In this document: positions 4,985 to 7,442 of the stretch, in pieces | Position numbering within the stretch: the stretch's first letter is position 1 | How the letters are laid out: each line of letters begins with the position of its first letter | Origin: an uncultured Actinomyces sp. | GTDB taxonomy: Bacteria > Actinomycetota > Actinomycetes > Actinomycetales > Actinomycetaceae | NCBI GenBank assembly: GCA_945949035.1 | Contig: CAMFDH010000062.1 | Location: 1 to 7,442, forward strand | Reading direction: 5' to 3' | Length of the DNA stretch: 7,442 nt | Position numbers and translations under genes: made by a program | Notes under the pieces: model-generated | Databases searched by the model: none | The model's input: the letters and a program-made list of their open reading frames with translations, nothing else | Told to the model about the DNA's origin: nothing

Positions 4985-6227
4985 GGGTTCCAAGGCGGTT
5001 GCTGAAGCAGTCGCTCACTGTCGACCTGAAGTCATCGCCGCCTACCCGATCAGCCCCCAGACCCACATCGTCGAAGAACTCTCCAACCTGGTGAAGCGAG
5101 ACGTGTTGCAGGGCTGTGAGTACATCAATGTCGAGTCCGAGTTCGCCGCCATGTCAGCTTGCATCGGGGCAAGCGCCGCAGGAGCCAGGACCTACACGGC
5201 CACCGCCTCCCAGGGCCTGCTCTTCATGGCCGAGGCCGTCTACAACGCCTCCGGCCTGGGACTTCCCATTGTGATGACCGTTGCCAACCGAGCTATTGGC
5301 GCCCCCATCAACATCTGGAACGACCACACTGACGCCATGTCGCAGCGCGACTCAGGGTGGCTGCAGCTCTACGCGGAGACCAACCAGGAGGCCGCGGACC
5401 TGCACGTCCAAGCCTTCAAGATCGCCGAGGAGCTCTCGCTTCCAGTCATGGTCTGCATGGACGGATTCATCCTCACCCACGCCGTAGAGATTGTGGATAT
5501 TCCCGAGGAAGAGAAGATCCGCGAGTTCCTGCCCGACTTTGAGCCCCGCCAGGTGCTTGACCCCCAGCGCCCGCTCTCCATCGGTGCCATGGTCGGCCCG
5601 GAGGCCTACACCGAGGTGCGCTACCTTGCACACCACCGCCAGATGCAGGCCCTCGAACTCATCCCCCAGGTCCAGGAAGAGTGGAAGGAAATCTTCGGTC
5701 GCGATTCCGGGGGACTGGTCAAGCCCTACCGCATGGAAGACGCCGAAACCGTCATCATCGCCCTCGGTTCGGTGCTGGGCACCCTCAAGGATGTTGTTGA
5801 TGAGCGCCGCGAAAAGGGAGAGAAGGTGGGCGTCCTCGGGATTGTCTCCTTCCGCCCCTTCCCAACCGAGGCGGTTCGCGAGGCGCTTGCGGATATCAAG
5901 AGAGTGATTGTCGTCGAGAAGGCCTTCAGCGTTGGCATTGGCGGCATCGTTGGCTCGCATATCCGCCCCGCGCTGCCCTCTGGGGACATCCCGTTCTACG
6001 AGGTGATTGCGGGTCTGGGTGGACGTCCGATTACCAAGCGCTCGCTGCACAAACTGATTGATGAGGCCGAAGGGGACCAGCTGAACGAGCTGACTTTCCT
6101 CGACCTCGACCAAGAACTGGTCGACAAGGAACTTGCACGAGAAGCCGAGTCGAGGCAGTCGGGACCGGCCGCGGAGAACCTGGTTCGCCTGGCACGGGAA
6201 CGCACCGACGCGGTGCTGGGAAGGTAG
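4968..6227 (+). CDS. porA: 2-oxoacid:ferredoxin oxidoreductase alpha subunit (PorA-like)
   Basis: Protein of 419 aa, full length for a separate PorA. It pairs with the beta subunit to form the thiamine pyrophosphate active site. Visible motifs are AAYPISPQTHIVEEL (24-38), INVESEFAAMSACIGASAAG (53-72, E57 in the conserved acidic position), TATASQGLLFMAEA (77-90) and NRAIGAPINIWNDHTDAM (107-124). The NRAxxAPxxIWNDxxD block is typical of pyruvate and 2-oxoisovalerate enzymes, unlike the GPSTGLPT type of 2-oxoglutarate enzymes. Pyruvate is thus the likeliest substrate, but a branched-chain 2-oxoacid is not excluded. The C-terminal domain has VSFRPFPTEAVREAL and an EVIAGLGGRPIT segment. AAGGAG (4955-4960) lies 7 nt before the ATG. 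The gene overlaps gamma by 17 nt and ends 7 nt before beta. Confidence 0.95.
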   Translation: MRKQIEGSKAVAEAVAHCRPEVIAAYPISPQTHIVEELSNLVKRDVLQGCEYINVESEFAAMSACIGASAAGARTYTATASQGLLFMAEAVYNASGLGLPIVMTVANRAIGAPINIWNDHTDAMSQRDSGWLQLYAETNQEAADLHVQAFKIAEELSLPVMVCMDGFILTHAVEIVDIPEEEKIREFLPDFEPRQVLDPQRPLSIGAMVGPEAYTEVRYLAHHRQMQALELIPQVQEEWKEIFGRDSGGLVKPYRMEDAETVIIALGSVLGTLKDVVDERREKGEKVGVLGIVSFRPFPTEAVREALADIKRVIVVEKAFSVGIGGIVGSHIRPALPSGDIPFYEVIAGLGGRPITKRSLHKLIDEAEGDQLNELTFLDLDQELVDKELAREAESRQSGPAAENLVRLARERTDAVLGR

Positions 6228-6234
6228 GAGAAAA

Positions 6235-7442
6235 ATGAAGGTTGAACTGGGTATTCCCTCCACGAGGGAAACAGAAATCCCCGCTCGTGATAACGTCAAG
6301 TTCTATCAGGTTGGCTCCTACGCTGTGGGAAACCGCCTGGCGGATGTCATCGACAGGTCCATTCAGTCGGACCCCAACCGCTTCAACTCCCTCACCTCGG
6401 GCCACCGCGCCTGCCAGGGTTGCGGTGAGGCACTGGGGGCGCGCTACGCCCTCGACACCGCAATGGAGGCGACCGAGGGCGACCTGGTGGCAGTGAACGC
6501 CACAGGTTGTCTAGAGGTCTTCTCGACCCCGTACCCGGAGTCGGCGTGGACGGTGCCCTGGTTGCACTCACTGTTCGGCAACGCCCCGGCGGTGGCGACC
6601 GGCGTCGCAGCGGCCCTCAAAGCCAAGGGCAAGTCAACCCGTGTTGTCGCCCAGGGTGGTGACGGCGGCACCGTTGACATCGGTATGGGTTGCCTGTCGG
6701 GCATGTTCGAACGCAACGACGACGTCCTCTATATCTGCTACGACAACGAGGCCTACATGAACACCGGGGTGCAGCGTTCCGGCGCCACACCCCCGACTGC
6801 GCGGACGGCGACGACCCAGGCCGTCGGCGAACACCCCGGCAACGTTTTTGGCCAGGGTAAGGACATGGCCCGGATCGCCATGGCACACGAAATCCCCTAT
6901 GTTGCCACAGCAACAGTGGCTGACCTGCGCGACCTCGAATACAAGGTCCGCAAGGCCATGACATTCAGCGGAGCCCGCTACATCCACGTTCTGGTGCCGT
7001 GCCCCCTCGGTTGGGGTACCCCCTCGAACGAGACGATCAAGTTGGCGCGACTGGCCACCCAAACCGGCTTCTTCCCCGTGTTTGAGGCCGAGGCCGGTGA
7101 GGTGACCTCGGTGTCGAAGATCCGTCGCCCGGCTCCCATCGAGGAGTACCTCAAGTCCCAGCGTCGTTTCGCCTCGCTGTTCCGACCCGAACGGGATGAA
7201 GAGGCGCTGGCGCGGCTGCAGGCTATCTGTGACCGCAACATCCGCCGCTACGGCCTCATCGATGAGGACAGGTTGGACGAGGACGTCCTCGAACGCGTCG
7301 TCAATGCCCCCGAGGACCCAGAGGGACGCTATGACACGCTGCGTCAGGCCACCTCCGAAACCAAGCGGGCCCAGGTTGAGGCCGCCTTCGGTAAGCGCAA
7401 GAAGGAGAAGCTGGAGGGCGAGACGTTCTCCACTGTGATGCG
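6235..7442 (+). CDS. porB: 2-oxoacid:ferredoxin oxidoreductase beta subunit, 3' end outside window
   Basis: Open frame of 402 codons running to the window edge without a stop. ATG 6235-6237 follows AGGAG (6226-6230) by 4 nt. The beta subunit binds TPP-Mg and a [4Fe-4S] cluster and passes electrons to ferredoxin. Candidate cluster ligands are C60 and C63 (CQGCGE), C92 (ATGCLE) and C256 (VPCPLGW). The TPP motif starts at GGDGGTVDIG (141-150) and continues to DNEAYMNTG (170-178). The catalytic core ends near residue 310 (IEEYLKSQRRF). At least 90 more residues follow, ending in a very charged stretch (GKRKKEK, 386-392), longer than typical PorB. The tail could be a helical extension or the linker to a fused domain such as a missing ferredoxin or reductase module; its end is not in view. 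Confidence 0.94.
   Translation, partial: MKVELGIPSTRETEIPARDNVKFYQVGSYAVGNRLADVIDRSIQSDPNRFNSLTSGHRACQGCGEALGARYALDTAMEATEGDLVAVNATGCLEVFSTPYPESAWTVPWLHSLFGNAPAVATGVAAALKAKGKSTRVVAQGGDGGTVDIGMGCLSGMFERNDDVLYICYDNEAYMNTGVQRSGATPPTARTATTQAVGEHPGNVFGQGKDMARIAMAHEIPYVATATVADLRDLEYKVRKAMTFSGARYIHVLVPCPLGWGTPSNETIKLARLATQTGFFPVFEAEAGEVTSVSKIRRPAPIEEYLKSQRRFASLFRPERDEEALARLQAICDRNIRRYGLIDEDRLDEDVLERVVNAPEDPEGRYDTLRQATSETKRAQVEAAFGKRKKEKLEGETFSTVM

Noticed and set aside
5352..6299. 315-codon minus-strand open frame opposite porA
   Set aside because: No recognisable motif, and the opposite strand encodes a full set of PorA motifs; a shadow of codon bias.
6634..7062. 142-codon minus-strand open frame opposite porB
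   Set aside because: It lies across the PorB TPP-binding core, which is clearly coding on the plus strand.

Overview
The window looks like a chromosomal segment of a high-GC actinobacterium, most likely in or near the Actinomycetaceae. The reasons are the GC-rich coding sequence, TTG/GTG starts behind strong AGGAG-type Shine-Dalgarno (SD) sequences, an SSB with a Gly/Pro/Ala-rich linker, an actinobacterial-type S6 and DnaB, and the company of the rpsF-ssb-rpsR block with dnaB. A ferredoxin-dependent pyruvate-type oxidoreductase points to an anaerobic or facultatively anaerobic life. Genus and species cannot be set from this sequence.

Left part, minus strand (1-2541). Reading leftward: a DinF-type MATE exporter (1108-2541), a 174-bp gap, rpsF (640-933, TTG start), ssb (43-606) and the start codon of what is almost certainly rpsR (1-3, with its own SD at 10-16). 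The rpsF leader holds a perfect 8-bp hairpin with a CCG loop immediately upstream of the SD. This is a good candidate for the S6:S18 autoregulatory RNA site. The SSB has an unusual C-terminus: the expected terminal PPF is replaced by PPC plus seven more residues.

Centre (2542-2869). The divergent region between the MATE gene and dnaB holds one perfect DnaA box (TTATCCACA) and several near matches. They are interleaved with four same-strand copies of CAGACT. A short AT-rich stretch lies between the perfect box and dnaB.

Right part, plus strand. dnaB (best start GTG at 2870, end 4219) has no intein. It is followed by a strong 16-bp hairpin (4271-4306) and a short CCCC-loop-GGGG-TTTT terminator (4309-4323), which share overlapping complementary segments. 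A gamma-alpha-beta 2-oxoacid:ferredoxin oxidoreductase operon follows: 4406-4984, 4968-6227 and 6235 to beyond the window end. The beta gene is a complete open frame from its ATG to base 7442. No delta (polyferredoxin) gene lies between gamma and alpha, and the beta chain runs well past the end of its catalytic core.

Functionally, the left and centre genes serve replication and translation (SSB, DnaB, S6, S18), with an exporter set among them. The right operon would convert pyruvate (or a related 2-oxoacid) and CoA to acyl-CoA, CO2 and reduced ferredoxin. Most of the window is ordinary housekeeping DNA. The points worth a second look are the regulatory DNA between genes, the SSB tip and the PorB tail; no clearly new multi-gene system is visible.
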